Origin: Acinetobacter sp. WCHAc010034
GTDB lineage: Bacteria; Pseudomonadota; Gammaproteobacteria; Pseudomonadales; Moraxellaceae
Reading direction: 5' to 3'
Length of the DNA stretch: 64,000 bases
NCBI RefSeq assembly: GCF_001696615.3
Contig: NZ_CP032279.1
Location: 1,488,001-1,552,000 of the forward strand
The notes under the pieces are model-generated. The model was not told the DNA's origin and did not search any database. It was given only the letters and a program-made list of their open reading frames with translations. Of this stretch, positions 47,077 through 55,096 are shown in pieces; the first letter of the stretch is position 1; each line of letters opens with the position of its first letter. Position numbers and translations under genes: made by a program.

Positions 47077-48378
47077 ATGGCAAAAACGGCAAGCACGCCA
47101 GGCCGCCGCTTTATGAAGCTTGCCGGCATGACCGCAAGCATTGCAAGCAAAACAGTTTCCAATTCAATTAAAAATTTAACTGCCGATGAAGAGCAGAAAA
47201 ATGCCTCCCGCAGCAAATTATTTCAGGATATTGGCCTGCAGATTGCCGACACACTGGGCGAAATGAAAGGCGCAGTGATGAAAGTCGGGCAGATTGCCTC
47301 GCAGTACAAAGATATTTTCCCGCCCGAAGTGGCCAGAGCCATCAGCAAGCTGCAGCGCCAGGCGCCCGCCATGCCGTTCTCGGAAATCAAGGCGCAGGTT
47401 GAAAAAGCGCTGGGCAAGCCTCTGCTCAGCATTTTTAAAAGTTTTGACGAAACGCCTTTCGCCGCCGCCTCTATCGGTCAGGTGCATAAGGCGGTGCTGC
47501 CGGATGGCCGGCAGGTGGTGGTGAAAGTGCAGTATCCCGGCGTCGATGAAGCCTGTGAAAGCGATCTGAAGCAGGTGCGCCTGGCGCTGCGCCTGATGGG
47601 CGTGCTGAAAGTCGACCGCAAGCTGCAGGAACGCCTGTTTAAAGAAATTCAGGAAAGCCTGGACAATGAGCTGAACTATCAGGTTGAAGCGCAGAATTTA
47701 GAAGTGGCCCGCGCCTTTCATGAAAAGCTCGACAGCAAAATTGTTATTCCCAAAGTCTTTCCCGAATATTCTTCGCGCCATGTGCTGACCCTGAGCTTTG
47801 AGCAGGGCGAAAGCATTGAAACCGCCAGCGCCTGGCCTTTAGAAGTGCGCAATGCATTGGGCCGGCGGCTGTTCCGCGCCATGGGGCAGGAAATTTTCTA
47901 CCTGAAGCGCTTTCACTGCGACCCGCATCCCGGCAACTTCGCTTTCCGTGAAGACGGCACAGTGATTATTTATGACTTTGGCGGGGTGAAAACCCTGTCC
48001 AGCGAAATTGTGCATCATTTCAAGCAGCTGATTCATGCCTCGCGCGAGCGCAATGTGGCTGAAATTGAAGATCAGCTGGATGCCCTGCATGCGCTGGCGG
48101 AAAAAGGCAAGTTCCCTGCCGGGCTGTATCAGCAGTGGCTGGACGTGCTGATGCGCCCGCTGACCACCCATTACGATTTTGCCGAAAACTCCGCGCACCA
48201 TGACGGCGTGGAACTGGTGAAAGCCTCATTGAAATACTGGGATGTCTTCAAGCCCTCGCCGGACACGCTGATGGTCAACCGCACCGTTTCAGGCCATTAC
48301 TGGAACATGATTCATTTAAAAGTGCATGATGACTTGTCCGATGTATTTGAGGAGCTGGTGCCTCCCCGCAGCGCCTAA
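47077..48378 (+). CDS. ABC1/AarF/UbiB-family atypical kinase
   Basis: 433 residues. It has the KxGQ motif (VMKVGQIAS, near 70) in place of the usual glycine loop, then the AAASIGQVHKA alanine-rich loop, VVKVQYPGV with the ATP-site lysine, HCDPHPGNF for the catalytic loop and YDFGGVK for the metal-binding DFG. These are hallmarks of UbiB/COQ8/ADCK ATPases that support ubiquinone synthesis or lipid handling. There is no C-terminal double transmembrane segment as in E. coli UbiB, so this may be the shorter ADCK-type paralogue. It starts with GAGG upstream. Confidence 0.9.
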   Translation: MAKTASTPGRRFMKLAGMTASIASKTVSNSIKNLTADEEQKNASRSKLFQDIGLQIADTLGEMKGAVMKVGQIASQYKDIFPPEVARAISKLQRQAPAMPFSEIKAQVEKALGKPLLSIFKSFDETPFAAASIGQVHKAVLPDGRQVVVKVQYPGVDEACESDLKQVRLALRLMGVLKVDRKLQERLFKEIQESLDNELNYQVEAQNLEVARAFHEKLDSKIVIPKVFPEYSSRHVLTLSFEQGESIETASAWPLEVRNALGRRLFRAMGQEIFYLKRFHCDPHPGNFAFREDGTVIIYDFGGVKTLSSEIVHHFKQLIHASRERNVAEIEDQLDALHALAEKGKFPAGLYQQWLDVLMRPLTTHYDFAENSAHHDGVELVKASLKYWDVFKPSPDTLMVNRTVSGHYWNMIHLKVHDDLSDVFEELVPPRSA

Positions 48379-48386
48379 GGTCCGGA

Positions 48387-48420
48387 ATGCCCGGCCAGCT
48401 GTTCCGGCTGGGCATGCTTT
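48387..48420 (+). terminator. Probable terminator of the ABC1-family gene
   Basis: ATGCCCGGCC/GGCTGGGCAT stem with one G-U pair and a 9-nt loop, followed by an imperfect T-rich run. Confidence 0.5.
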
Positions 48421-48458
48421 GTTTTGCGCTGTTTGATGGCCGTATTTGCATTTTTAAT

Positions 48459-48473
48459 TGTTATGTTATAACA
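48459..48473. promoter_or_regulatory. Putative Zur box upstream of the alternative L31 gene
   Basis: The 15-bp core matches TGTTATAnTATAACA at all but one defined position and contains a perfect 12-bp palindrome (48463-48474). It lies 38 bp before the L31 start codon. Zur represses zinc-free ribosomal protein paralogues in many gammaproteobacteria. Confidence 0.75.
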
Positions 48474-48511
48474 TTTATATTAATTATTTTACATTGATGC
48501 GGAGAAAAACC

Positions 48512-48766
48512 ATGCGCGCCAACATCCATCCCGAATACCGTGAAGTGCTGTTTCATGACACCAATGCTGACGCGTTTTTTGTCATCGGCAGCACCTTAAA
48601 CACCGCGCAAAGCCGCGAATATCAAGGCAAGACTTATCCTTATGTAAGCCTGGATATTTCCAGCGCTTCGCACCCGTTCTACACCGGCGAACAGCGCCAG
48701 GCCAGCAACGAAGGCCGTGTAGCCAGCTTCAACAAGCGCTTCGCACGTTTCAAACGCTCACAATAA
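48512..48766 (+). CDS. rpmE2: Type B 50S ribosomal protein L31, zinc-independent
   Basis: 84 residues from ATG 48512 with GGAG upstream. It contains no cysteine at all, so the zinc-binding motif of the main L31 is absent; this defines the C-minus paralogue. Typical stretches are [16 protein letters not shown] and [10 protein letters not shown]. Under zinc starvation such proteins replace the zinc form and free zinc. The Zur-box match upstream supports this role. Confidence 0.95.
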   Translation: MRANIHPEYREVLFHDTNADAFFVIGSTLNTAQSREYQGKTYPYVSLDISSASHPFYTGEQRQASNEGRVASFNKRFARFKRSQ

Positions 48767-48810
48767 GTTCATATTCAGTTAAGCTTTGACTTTTAAAGTC
48801 TAACTATTCA

Positions 48811-48852
48811 GAAGCCTAAGCCCCTATCCTCCAGCTTAGGCTTCTTTTTTTT
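48811..48852 (+). terminator. Intrinsic terminator of rpmE2
   Basis: GAAGCCTAAGC/GCTTAGGCTTC stem with a 12-nt loop and a T8 run. Confidence 0.88.
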
Positions 48853-48885
48853 GCCTGATGCTTTCAGCCTGTGCGTTCCGGCTGA

Positions 48886-49263
48886 TTAATGCTTCAGCAG
48901 AGCCTGCAGCAGATAAAAGCCGGCAGCCAGCACCGCCACGCCCATAATCAGGCTGGAAAATGCATAGCCGAAGGCCAAACCGCTGTGGCCCTGCTTCAGC
49001 AGCTGAAACGTTTCCAGGCCAAAACTGGAAAATGTGGTGAATCCTCCTAAAATGCCCACCATGAACAGCAGGCGCGCTTCCTGCTGCAGCACGGGATATT
49101 TCTGGCTGAAGGCAAAGAACGCGCCGGCGAGAAAGCAGCCCAGCAGATTGACCGACCAGGTTGTCCACGGAAACAGGCCGCCCGGCTTCACCAGCCAAAT
49201 GCTGGCGCTGTAGCGCAGGCTTGCTCCAATTGCGCCGCCTAAGGCGACCAAAAGCCAATTCAT
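48886..49263 (-). CDS. crcB: Fluoride exporter CrcB/Fluc
   Basis: 125 residues with four membrane helices. The family pattern is clear: GGAIGASLRY, TWSVNLLGCFLAGAF and GGFTTFSSFGLET with the conserved Thr/Ser track and phenylalanines. Fluc channels are dual-topology dimers that let fluoride leave the cell. The upstream leader carries a terminator-like hairpin but not a recognisable fluoride riboswitch. It is divergent from the HopJ-family gene. Confidence 0.95.
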   Translation of the reverse strand: MNWLLVALGGAIGASLRYSASIWLVKPGGLFPWTTWSVNLLGCFLAGAFFAFSQKYPVLQQEARLLFMVGILGGFTTFSSFGLETFQLLKQGHSGLAFGYAFSSLIMGVAVLAAGFYLLQALLKH

Positions 49264-49287
49264 CTTGATTCCAGAGATTTAAATTTC

Positions 49288-49314
49288 AAAAAAATTGCCT
49301 GCAGGGCGCAGGCA
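49288..49314 (-). terminator. Terminator-like hairpin in the crcB leader
   Basis: On the minus strand a perfect 7-bp stem (TGCCTGC/GCAGGCA) with a 5-nt loop is followed by A and a T7 run, only 25 nt upstream of the crcB start codon. No minus-strand gene ends here. Confidence 0.6.
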
Positions 49315-49421
49315 GCGGATTTACTATAGCGCATAAATTCATAGAAATTCTAATGAAGCGGGGCGCTGAAACTTGCTATATTGGCCCAGTTTTCATTTAT
49401 TTTTTATGCATTGAGGATCTT

Positions 49422-49754
49422 ATGGCTCAACAGTTATTAGCCCGTCTGCAGGCAGGCGAAGCGGAATTTTCCGATGTCATCGCGTTCATTGAAGCGCGCT
49501 ATGCGCATACGCCCACCGCATTTCAAAACGGCCAGCAGGCCAATGGCGCCCATGAAAATCAGGGCAGCGCCAAAGTCTTTTCCTTCGCGCAATTAAATGG
49601 CCTGGATCAGGCGCAAACCTTAAGCCTGTTTGCCGAACATTACGCTGCCGTGCTGGCTACGCCTGAAGGCGCAGACCATCAGAATATCCGCCAGTTTATG
49701 CAAAATGGCTGGGATGGCATGCAGTTTGCAGGCCAGGCTTTAACTGCAAAATAA
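49422..49754 (+). CDS. HopJ family protein
   Basis: 110 residues from ATG 49422 with GAGGATC upstream. It matches the HopJ family pattern: FSDVIAFIEARYAHTPTAFQNG, then FSFAQLNGLDQAQTLSLFAEHY and NIRQFMQNGWDGMQF. The family is named after a Pseudomonas syringae effector but is widespread in bacteria without type III secretion, so a housekeeping role is more likely here. A good terminator follows. Confidence 0.88.
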   Translation: MAQQLLARLQAGEAEFSDVIAFIEARYAHTPTAFQNGQQANGAHENQGSAKVFSFAQLNGLDQAQTLSLFAEHYAAVLATPEGADHQNIRQFMQNGWDGMQFAGQALTAK

Positions 49755-49820
49755 ATTGCAGCGCTTCATGCGGTTAAACAATGCATTTATTGAACATTAG
49801 CTTGCATAAAATCACATGAC

Positions 49821-49845
49821 GCCGGCAGGGATGCCGGCCGTTTTT
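49821..49845 (+). terminator. Intrinsic terminator of the HopJ-family gene
   Basis: GCCGGCA/TGCCGGC stem with a GGGA loop and a T5 run. Confidence 0.82.
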
Positions 49846-49988
49846 CTGTACTGCAGGGATGCAGCATCAGAAAAATACAGGGCTTTTGTTGCTTTTGGCT
49901 CAGTCAAAAGTAAAAAGCGCCTGCTCAAAGCAGATTGAACCCTTAATGCAAAGCGGGGCTGTGCCGTTCCGGCGGCAAGCATGCCAAT

Positions 49989-50396
49989 TTAAGAAATCCG
50001 CACCCTGCATACCCACTCATCAACCGGCTGCTTTTCCCAAGCCCGCGCATGCTTCAAATGCAGCACACCCTCACCGGCCTGAAGCGCAGTAAAGTGGTAG
50101 GTTTTCTTTCCGCCCGCGCCTACTATCGGCGCATCGGACGGCTGCCGGTCAGGCTGATAAGTTTCTTCCACCTTAAACAGCTGCGGATTTTCCGCCAATG
50201 ACCATGCATAGCCTGTGCTTGGATTCTCATCCAGCATCAGCTGCAGCGTTTGGCCGCGCTCCATTTCCAGCAAGGCCGGACAGGACTGCTGGCCGCTGAA
50301 TACATGGGTTTTGCCGTCAATGGTTGAGCTCATGCTGGCGCAGCCGCTGAAGCCCAGGCCTAAAATTGTCGCCAGCCCAAACGCTTGTATCTTCAT
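49989..50396 (-). CDS. Chagasin-like (I42 family) protease inhibitor lipoprotein
   Basis: 135 residues with a type II signal peptide ending in FSGC (Cys near 19). The mature domain shows the three inhibitory loops of chagasin: NPSTGYAW (near 58), a central GAGGKKTYHF loop and RAWEKQP near the C-terminus. Chagasins inhibit papain-like cysteine proteases. A lipid anchor in the envelope would place it where host or own proteases act. A protein with the same strand direction lies 47 bp upstream. Confidence 0.88.
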   Translation of the reverse strand: MKIQAFGLATILGLGFSGCASMSSTIDGKTHVFSGQQSCPALLEMERGQTLQLMLDENPSTGYAWSLAENPQLFKVEETYQPDRQPSDAPIVGAGGKKTYHFTALQAGEGVLHLKHARAWEKQPVDEWVCRVRIS

Positions 50397-50443
50397 TCTT
50401 TCAGCCTTTTCTCTGTTCTTAACTCTATCGCCGCATGCTGCCT

Positions 50444-51001
50444 TCAGCTTTTCACCCGCTCAATCCACTGGATTGAGCTGACGCGGAACACTTCGCAGGC
50501 GCCGTCACCGCTGTCTGTGGGGGTCAGCGAAGACGTCCACACCAGATCCTTATCTTTAATTTCAACCAGCTCGCCTTTCAGGCGCACCAAATCGCCACGC
50601 TTGACGGTTTTAATCTTTTTGGCGATTTCCGGACTGGAAGGAATGATGTGCATATTCGACACCATCATCATCGCCTGCTTTGCCGGCACCGGCACTTTGT
50701 CCATTTTCCAGTTCAAATAGCGGTCGTATTGATTGACGCTGATATGGCGGGCGATTTCCGGCTCCGCAAACAGGCCCCAGCTCACCGCATAGTCAATCGG
50801 CGAAAACTTGGCCTGCTCATCATCGGTATAAATTTTTGAGCCCAAAATGCGGAAGTCGCCGTTGAAAGGCTGCAGCACCGAAACCAACTGCCCTTTCGCA
50901 GCCGGCGCCAGGCCTTTGGCGATGTTGTAGTCTGCCGATGCATGCACTCCTGCATTCAGCAGCATGGCCGCGGCAGCACTGAATAAAATACGCTTGATCA
51001 T
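50444..51001 (-). CDS. Periplasmic protein, paralogue of 51881-52474
   Basis: 185 residues with a signal peptide (about 1-22, ending VHA). Shared features with the protein at 51881-52474 are GDFRILGSKIY early in the mature part, KRGDLVRLKGELVEI in the second half, and a final CEVFRVSSIQWIE. The order and spacing of these blocks agree, so they look like distant paralogues. The family is not recognised. GAGG precedes the start. Confidence 0.75.
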   Translation of the reverse strand: MIKRILFSAAAAMLLNAGVHASADYNIAKGLAPAAKGQLVSVLQPFNGDFRILGSKIYTDDEQAKFSPIDYAVSWGLFAEPEIARHISVNQYDRYLNWKMDKVPVPAKQAMMMVSNMHIIPSSPEIAKKIKTVKRGDLVRLKGELVEIKDKDLVWTSSLTPTDSGDGACEVFRVSSIQWIERVKS

Positions 51002-51260
51002 CGGTTTGCCTCTTTAATGTTGTCCTGCATCCGCCTGCGCTTCAGCCTTGATCAAAGGCTGTTGATCAGTTTCGCCCGGCAGGCTGAAATGCAGCTTAAA
51101 TTCACGGGTTGATGCTTAAACTGTAAGCCTATATTACGCAAGAAGCCTGAAGAAACTTTAGCAACTTGGTAACAATGCCGCATTCCGCGCCAAGCCTGCG
51201 CTTAAACTCAGGCCAAACTTCGGCTAAGCTGGGGAAAACCGCAATAGAAACAGGGCAATA

Positions 51261-51884
51261 ATGATCTACAAATTTTACCGGCAGCGCATTTTTCCGCATC
51301 TGCTCAATCAGGTCATGCAGACCGCCAGCCTGATGGACAAGCGCCGCGAGCTGCTGCTGCCGGTTGCCGGCGAAGTGCTGGAGATCGGTTTCGGCACCGG
51401 CCTGAACCTGCCGTTTTACCAGCAGGTCGATACGCTGTATGCCTTGGAACCGAACCCCGATATTTACCGCCTGGCCGCGCAGCGGGTGCATGAAGCGCCC
51501 TTTGAAGTGCAGCATATTCAAGCCAGCGCGGAAAAGCTGCCCTTTGCCAGCGCCAGCCTGGATCATATTGTCAGCACATGGACGCTGTGCAGCATTGCCA
51601 GCCTTGAACAGGCGCTGGCTGAAATTTGCCGCGTGCTGAAGCCCGGCGGCGCCCTGCATTTAGTTGAACATGTGCTGCACAGCGACAGCCGCAAGATTCA
51701 GTACCTGCAGCAGGCGCTGACCCCGGTTCAAAAGCGTATTGCCGATGGCTGCCACTTAAACCGCAATATTGAGCGCGCCCTGAAAGGCGCCGGGCTGGAG
51801 CTGGCGGAATGCCGGTATTTTGATGCGGAAGGTATTCCAAAAATTGCGCAGCGCATGCTGCTGGCGCGCGCGGTGCGGCCTTAA
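51261..51884 (+). CDS. Class I SAM-dependent methyltransferase
   Basis: 207 residues. Motif I is VLEIGFGTGLNLPFY (near 41), followed by LEPNPDIYRLA, motif II LPFASASLDHIVSTWTLCS and motif III RVLKPGGALHLVEH: a methyltransferase-11 type Rossmann fold. Substrate unknown; its length and pattern resemble small phospholipid or thiopurine-type methyltransferases. Its stop codon overlaps the stop codon of the convergent gene (TTAA, four shared bases). Confidence 0.88.
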   Translation: MIYKFYRQRIFPHLLNQVMQTASLMDKRRELLLPVAGEVLEIGFGTGLNLPFYQQVDTLYALEPNPDIYRLAAQRVHEAPFEVQHIQASAEKLPFASASLDHIVSTWTLCSIASLEQALAEICRVLKPGGALHLVEHVLHSDSRKIQYLQQALTPVQKRIADGCHLNRNIERALKGAGLELAECRYFDAEGIPKIAQRMLLARAVRP

Positions 51885-52474
51885 TTCAGCGCCTGAATGG
51901 AAGTCACTTTCACAATTGCGCAGCTCGGCCTAGGACGCGGAATGCTCATGCCGACAATAAAAGGCTGCTGCGATTTGCGCAGCGTCACGGCAGCATATTT
52001 GCCCTGAATCCGCACAGTTTTCCCGGCTTTCAGCCTGCGCAGCTGGTCCGCGGCCTGCGCACTGCCGGCAACCGCGCTGATGCTTAAGCTGTCTGCGCGG
52101 ATGGCCTCATCCGTCAGTCCGGCGCCGGGTTCTGCTGTGAACTGATAGCAGCGCATTTTCTGATCAAAATCAATTTTCTTGGCCAGATACGGATTCTTCA
52201 GCTGCCCCTGCCCCAGCAGCAGGTCAATGCTGCTGGCATAGGCGAGATCATTGAATTTTCCGCTCCGAGGCGAAGTGGCGTATAAAGCTGTGCGCGGCGG
52301 CCCGTAATAGCGCTTGCCCAGCACCCTGAACTCGCCGGAAAAATCGGCCTGCTCCTCAACCTGAAAATTTTTCACCACGCCGGCCTGCTCCAGATGCGGG
52401 ATTTCGCGGAAATATTCCGCCCACACCCAGATCATGGCCGCCAGCGCGGCCAATGCGCCAAGCAGCTGCTTCAT
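51881..52474 (-). CDS. Membrane-anchored periplasmic protein, paralogue of 50444-51001
   Basis: 197 residues with an N-terminal hydrophobic helix (about 3-16, LGALAALAAMIWVW) that is likely an uncleaved anchor. Blocks shared with the protein at 50444-51001 are GEFRVLGKRYY, KAGKTVRIQGKYAAV and the C-terminal CAIVKVTSIQALN. Family unknown. GGAGAGGG lies directly upstream of the start. It follows the nuclease-fold gene 52500-52967 on the same strand, 25 nt away. Confidence 0.75.
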   Translation of the reverse strand: MKQLLGALAALAAMIWVWAEYFREIPHLEQAGVVKNFQVEEQADFSGEFRVLGKRYYGPPRTALYATSPRSGKFNDLAYASSIDLLLGQGQLKNPYLAKKIDFDQKMRCYQFTAEPGAGLTDEAIRADSLSISAVAGSAQAADQLRRLKAGKTVRIQGKYAAVTLRKSQQPFIVGMSIPRPRPSCAIVKVTSIQALN

Positions 52475-52499
52475 TGCCCTCTCCCCCGCTCGCCATCCG

Positions 52500-52967
52500 C
52501 TAATCGTTAAAGTCTATCCGCACCGTTTCAAAGCGGATCCGCCCTGCGTCGATGGCTTTGGCGATTGCCTGCTGCCCTTTGCTCAGGCGCGCCCCGCCGC
52601 TTTTAATATCAATCAGCACCACTTCAATGTCTTCAGGAGATCCATCACCGTCACGCAGGTCAGTGTAGCCGTCAAAGACAATATAATCGACCGGATCGCC
52701 TAAAAACTTGGCGTCGCTGGGCAGGTACTGGAATTCCGGCAGCATCGGCGCCAGCTGCTCGGCCATTTTGCCTTTCAGCACGGCGCGGCTGGTATTGACG
52801 CTGCGCTTCTGCGCCTGCGCCAGCGCCTGCTGATGCTCCAGCTCCAGCTCCGCGATGTATTGCTCATACTCCGCCCGGATGCGCCCATTGCGGGTATTGC
52901 TTAAAATCAGCGTGGCCAGCGCCACGCCGATGCAGGCGCCGATCAGCATTGCCATCCATACCGACAT
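52500..52967 (-). CDS. Holliday-junction-resolvase-like endonuclease fold protein (membrane-anchored)
   Basis: 155 residues. An N-terminal transmembrane helix (about 5-23) and a short coiled coil precede a domain with the pattern KGKMAEQLAPMLPEF, LGDPVDYIVFDG, VVLIDIKSGGARLSKGQ and a final FETVRIDF. This fits Pfam Endonuc_Holl (PF10107), with D and the I-D-I-K-S-G motif forming the nuclease centre. Despite the name, activity has rarely been tested and the membrane anchor argues against a classic resolvase. It is divergent from the ParA gene. Confidence 0.85.
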   Translation of the reverse strand: MSVWMAMLIGACIGVALATLILSNTRNGRIRAEYEQYIAELELEHQQALAQAQKRSVNTSRAVLKGKMAEQLAPMLPEFQYLPSDAKFLGDPVDYIVFDGYTDLRDGDGSPEDIEVVLIDIKSGGARLSKGQQAIAKAIDAGRIRFETVRIDFND

Positions 52968-53092
52968 TTTATTTTCCTAATCTAAAATCCAGCTTAAGCT
53001 GCATTCGCGCTGCGACTTTTGTCATGCGCGCTATTCAGCGCAGAAAAGAATGATATGCTAGGGGCGAGCAGAATAAAATCATTTATAGGGTC

Positions 53093-53737
53093 ATGAAAAC
53101 AATCTTAGTTGCCAATCAGAAAGGCGGATGCGGAAAAACCATTACAGCCATCAGCCTTGCTTCCGCTTTAGCGCAAAAAGGCTATAAAGTCGCCCTGGCC
53201 GATGCCGACAATCAGAAATCCGCCTTGCAGTGGCTGAAGCAGCGCCCTGAAAGCTCAGCCCCGATCCAAAGCCTGGACTGGCGCCATGAAAAGTCGATTG
53301 GCGACGCCCCGAAAAGCATCGAATATTTGATTATTGACGCGCCGGGCGCGCTGTCTGGCGAGCATGCCGAACAGCTGATCAGCGAAGCGCACGCGATTAT
53401 CACCCCGCTGCAGCCCTCATTTTTTGATATTGATTCGACCCGGCGCTTCCTCAAGCATCTGCAGGATATTAAGCGCATCCGCAAAGGCAAGGTGCAGATT
53501 CTGCTGCTGGCGAACCGGGTCAAGCCGAACTCCGCCAGCTCCAAGGACATTCAGGAATTCTTCAATAAAATTGAGCAGGAGCCTGCCGTCTGGATTTCCG
53601 AGCGCGCAGCCTACGGCCAGCTGGCGATGCAGGGCCTGAGCATTTTTGATAAAAGCCAGAAAAACTATTTGAGCATGCAGGCGCAGTGGCAGCCGCTGCT
53701 GAATGCGGTAATTGATGATCCAAGCAATTGGTTTTAA
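53093..53737 (+). CDS. Orphan ParA family ATPase
   Basis: 214 residues. The deviant Walker A motif NQKGGCGKT (near 8), switch-I-like DADNQKSALQW and Walker B LIIDAPGAL define the ParA/MinD/Soj class. No ParB gene or parS-like repeat is adjacent, so it is an orphan that may position another cargo, as ParC/PomZ-type proteins do. A GC-rich terminator follows. Confidence 0.9.
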   Translation: MKTILVANQKGGCGKTITAISLASALAQKGYKVALADADNQKSALQWLKQRPESSAPIQSLDWRHEKSIGDAPKSIEYLIIDAPGALSGEHAEQLISEAHAIITPLQPSFFDIDSTRRFLKHLQDIKRIRKGKVQILLLANRVKPNSASSKDIQEFFNKIEQEPAVWISERAAYGQLAMQGLSIFDKSQKNYLSMQAQWQPLLNAVIDDPSNWF

Positions 53738-53790
53738 TTTAAAATCATATGTTTAAGCATTCAATGGCAATAATTGCCCAATACTTGGCG

Positions 53791-53817
53791 GGCGCGCGTT
53801 CTCGCGCGCCGGTTTTT
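53791..53817 (+). terminator. Intrinsic terminator of the ParA gene
   Basis: GGCGCGCG/CGCGCGCC stem with a TTCT loop followed by GG and T5, nine bases before the next start codon. Confidence 0.75.
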
Positions 53818-53825
53818 CAGTTAAT

Positions 53826-54980
53826 ATGGGTTTCCGACCCTCGCCAGTGATCATGAATTCAGTGCAACAGTACGCGCCTACCTTACAGAAAGTCTTATTG
53901 TTCGGGCTGTTTTTCGCCCTGATCTTCCTGAGCTTCAGTGTGCTTAAGTACTTTATTGTCCCTGTGGTGTGGGCTTCCATTATTGCCTACATGACCTGGC
54001 CACTGTATCAGTCGGTGCAGCGCTTTTGCGGCAGCCGCCCGACCCTGAGCGCCACGCTGATGATCCTGCTGGTGATGCTGGTGGTCGGCCTGCCGGTAAT
54101 TTTCGCGATTTTCCTGCTGCAGCACGAAGGGCGCAATTTATACTATGAACTGCAAAAGCAGGTCTTTTCCGGCCACCTGAATGTGCCGGAATTCATCCGC
54201 CAGCTGCCGTTTATCGGCAAAGAAGTTTCACGCACCCTGCGCGAGCTGAACAATGACCCGAACAGCATGATTCAGTCGGTGCAGCTGTGGATTCAGGGCC
54301 ATTTAAACTACGGCAAAGTGCTGCTGAATGAAGTCAGCAAAAACATCTTCAAGCTGTGCTTTGCCATCATGTCGCTGTTTTTCTTCTACCGCGACGGCCC
54401 AATGATTTTAGGCCAGGTAAGCAGGGCGCTGGAAATGGTGATTGGCCCGCGCGTGCATCATTATCTGGCCACCATTTCAGACACCACCCGCGCGGTGGTC
54501 TACGGCATCGGCCTGACGGCAATAGCGCAGGCCATTCTGGCCGGCATCAGCTATTTTGTCGCGGGCGTGCCGAACCCGATGGTGCTGACCATTATCACCT
54601 TCCTGCTGGCGCTGATTCCTTTTGGCCCGCCAGTCGCCTATACCTCCGTCGCGCTGTGGCTGTTTTCGCAAGGCCAGACCATTGAAGCGGTTGGCGTAAT
54701 GGCCTGGGGCGTCTGCATTGTCAGCACCGCAGACAACGTGATCCGCCCTTTGGTGATTTCCGGCGCAACGCAGATTCCGTTCCTGCTGATCATGTTCGGC
54801 GTGCTCGGCGGCATTGCCAGCTTTGGGCTGGTGGGCCTGTTTATCGGCCCGGTGATTCTGGCGGTGCTGCTGGCGATCTGGCGCGAATGGCTGCATGAAG
54901 CCAGCATTGAACCGCTGATGATGCCGAAAGCCACCTTGGCGCATGATCTGGATGAGCCAGACGGCGGCGCCCCGAAATAA
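53826..54980 (+). CDS. AI-2E/PerM family membrane transporter
   Basis: 384 residues with about seven or eight membrane segments. Family features are the N-terminal helix pair (FFALIFLSFSVLKYFIVP), a central soluble helical part, then FLLALIPFGPPVAYTSVALW and the C-terminal DNVIRPLVISGATQIPFLLIMFGVLGG-type block. Members range from the AI-2 exporter to Na+/H+ antiporters, so the name does not prove AI-2 export. ATG 53826 and ATG 53853 are both possible; neither has a strong ribosome binding site. Confidence 0.87.
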   Translation: MGFRPSPVIMNSVQQYAPTLQKVLLFGLFFALIFLSFSVLKYFIVPVVWASIIAYMTWPLYQSVQRFCGSRPTLSATLMILLVMLVVGLPVIFAIFLLQHEGRNLYYELQKQVFSGHLNVPEFIRQLPFIGKEVSRTLRELNNDPNSMIQSVQLWIQGHLNYGKVLLNEVSKNIFKLCFAIMSLFFFYRDGPMILGQVSRALEMVIGPRVHHYLATISDTTRAVVYGIGLTAIAQAILAGISYFVAGVPNPMVLTIITFLLALIPFGPPVAYTSVALWLFSQGQTIEAVGVMAWGVCIVSTADNVIRPLVISGATQIPFLLIMFGVLGGIASFGLVGLFIGPVILAVLLAIWREWLHEASIEPLMMPKATLAHDLDEPDGGAPK

Positions 54981-55096
54981 GCCGGGCCGGCGCTGAAGCG
55001 GCGCGGCAGGCTTTACAATCAAACACTGAATTTCCTTGGCATTGCGGTTAGGGGTCTGCTTCAATGGTTCAGACTTATAAAAACCGATAGGATGCC

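Noticed and set aside
49315..49421. Fluoride riboswitch upstream of crcB
   Set aside because: The conserved riboswitch core and pseudoknot elements could not be recognised on the minus strand.
49422..49754. HopJ-family protein as a type III secreted effector
   Set aside because: No secretion genes are nearby and the family is common in bacteria without type III secretion; the name is historical.
53826..54980. Dedicated AI-2 quorum-signal exporter
   Set aside because: The family includes ion antiporters and unknown carriers; sequence alone does not support AI-2 transport.
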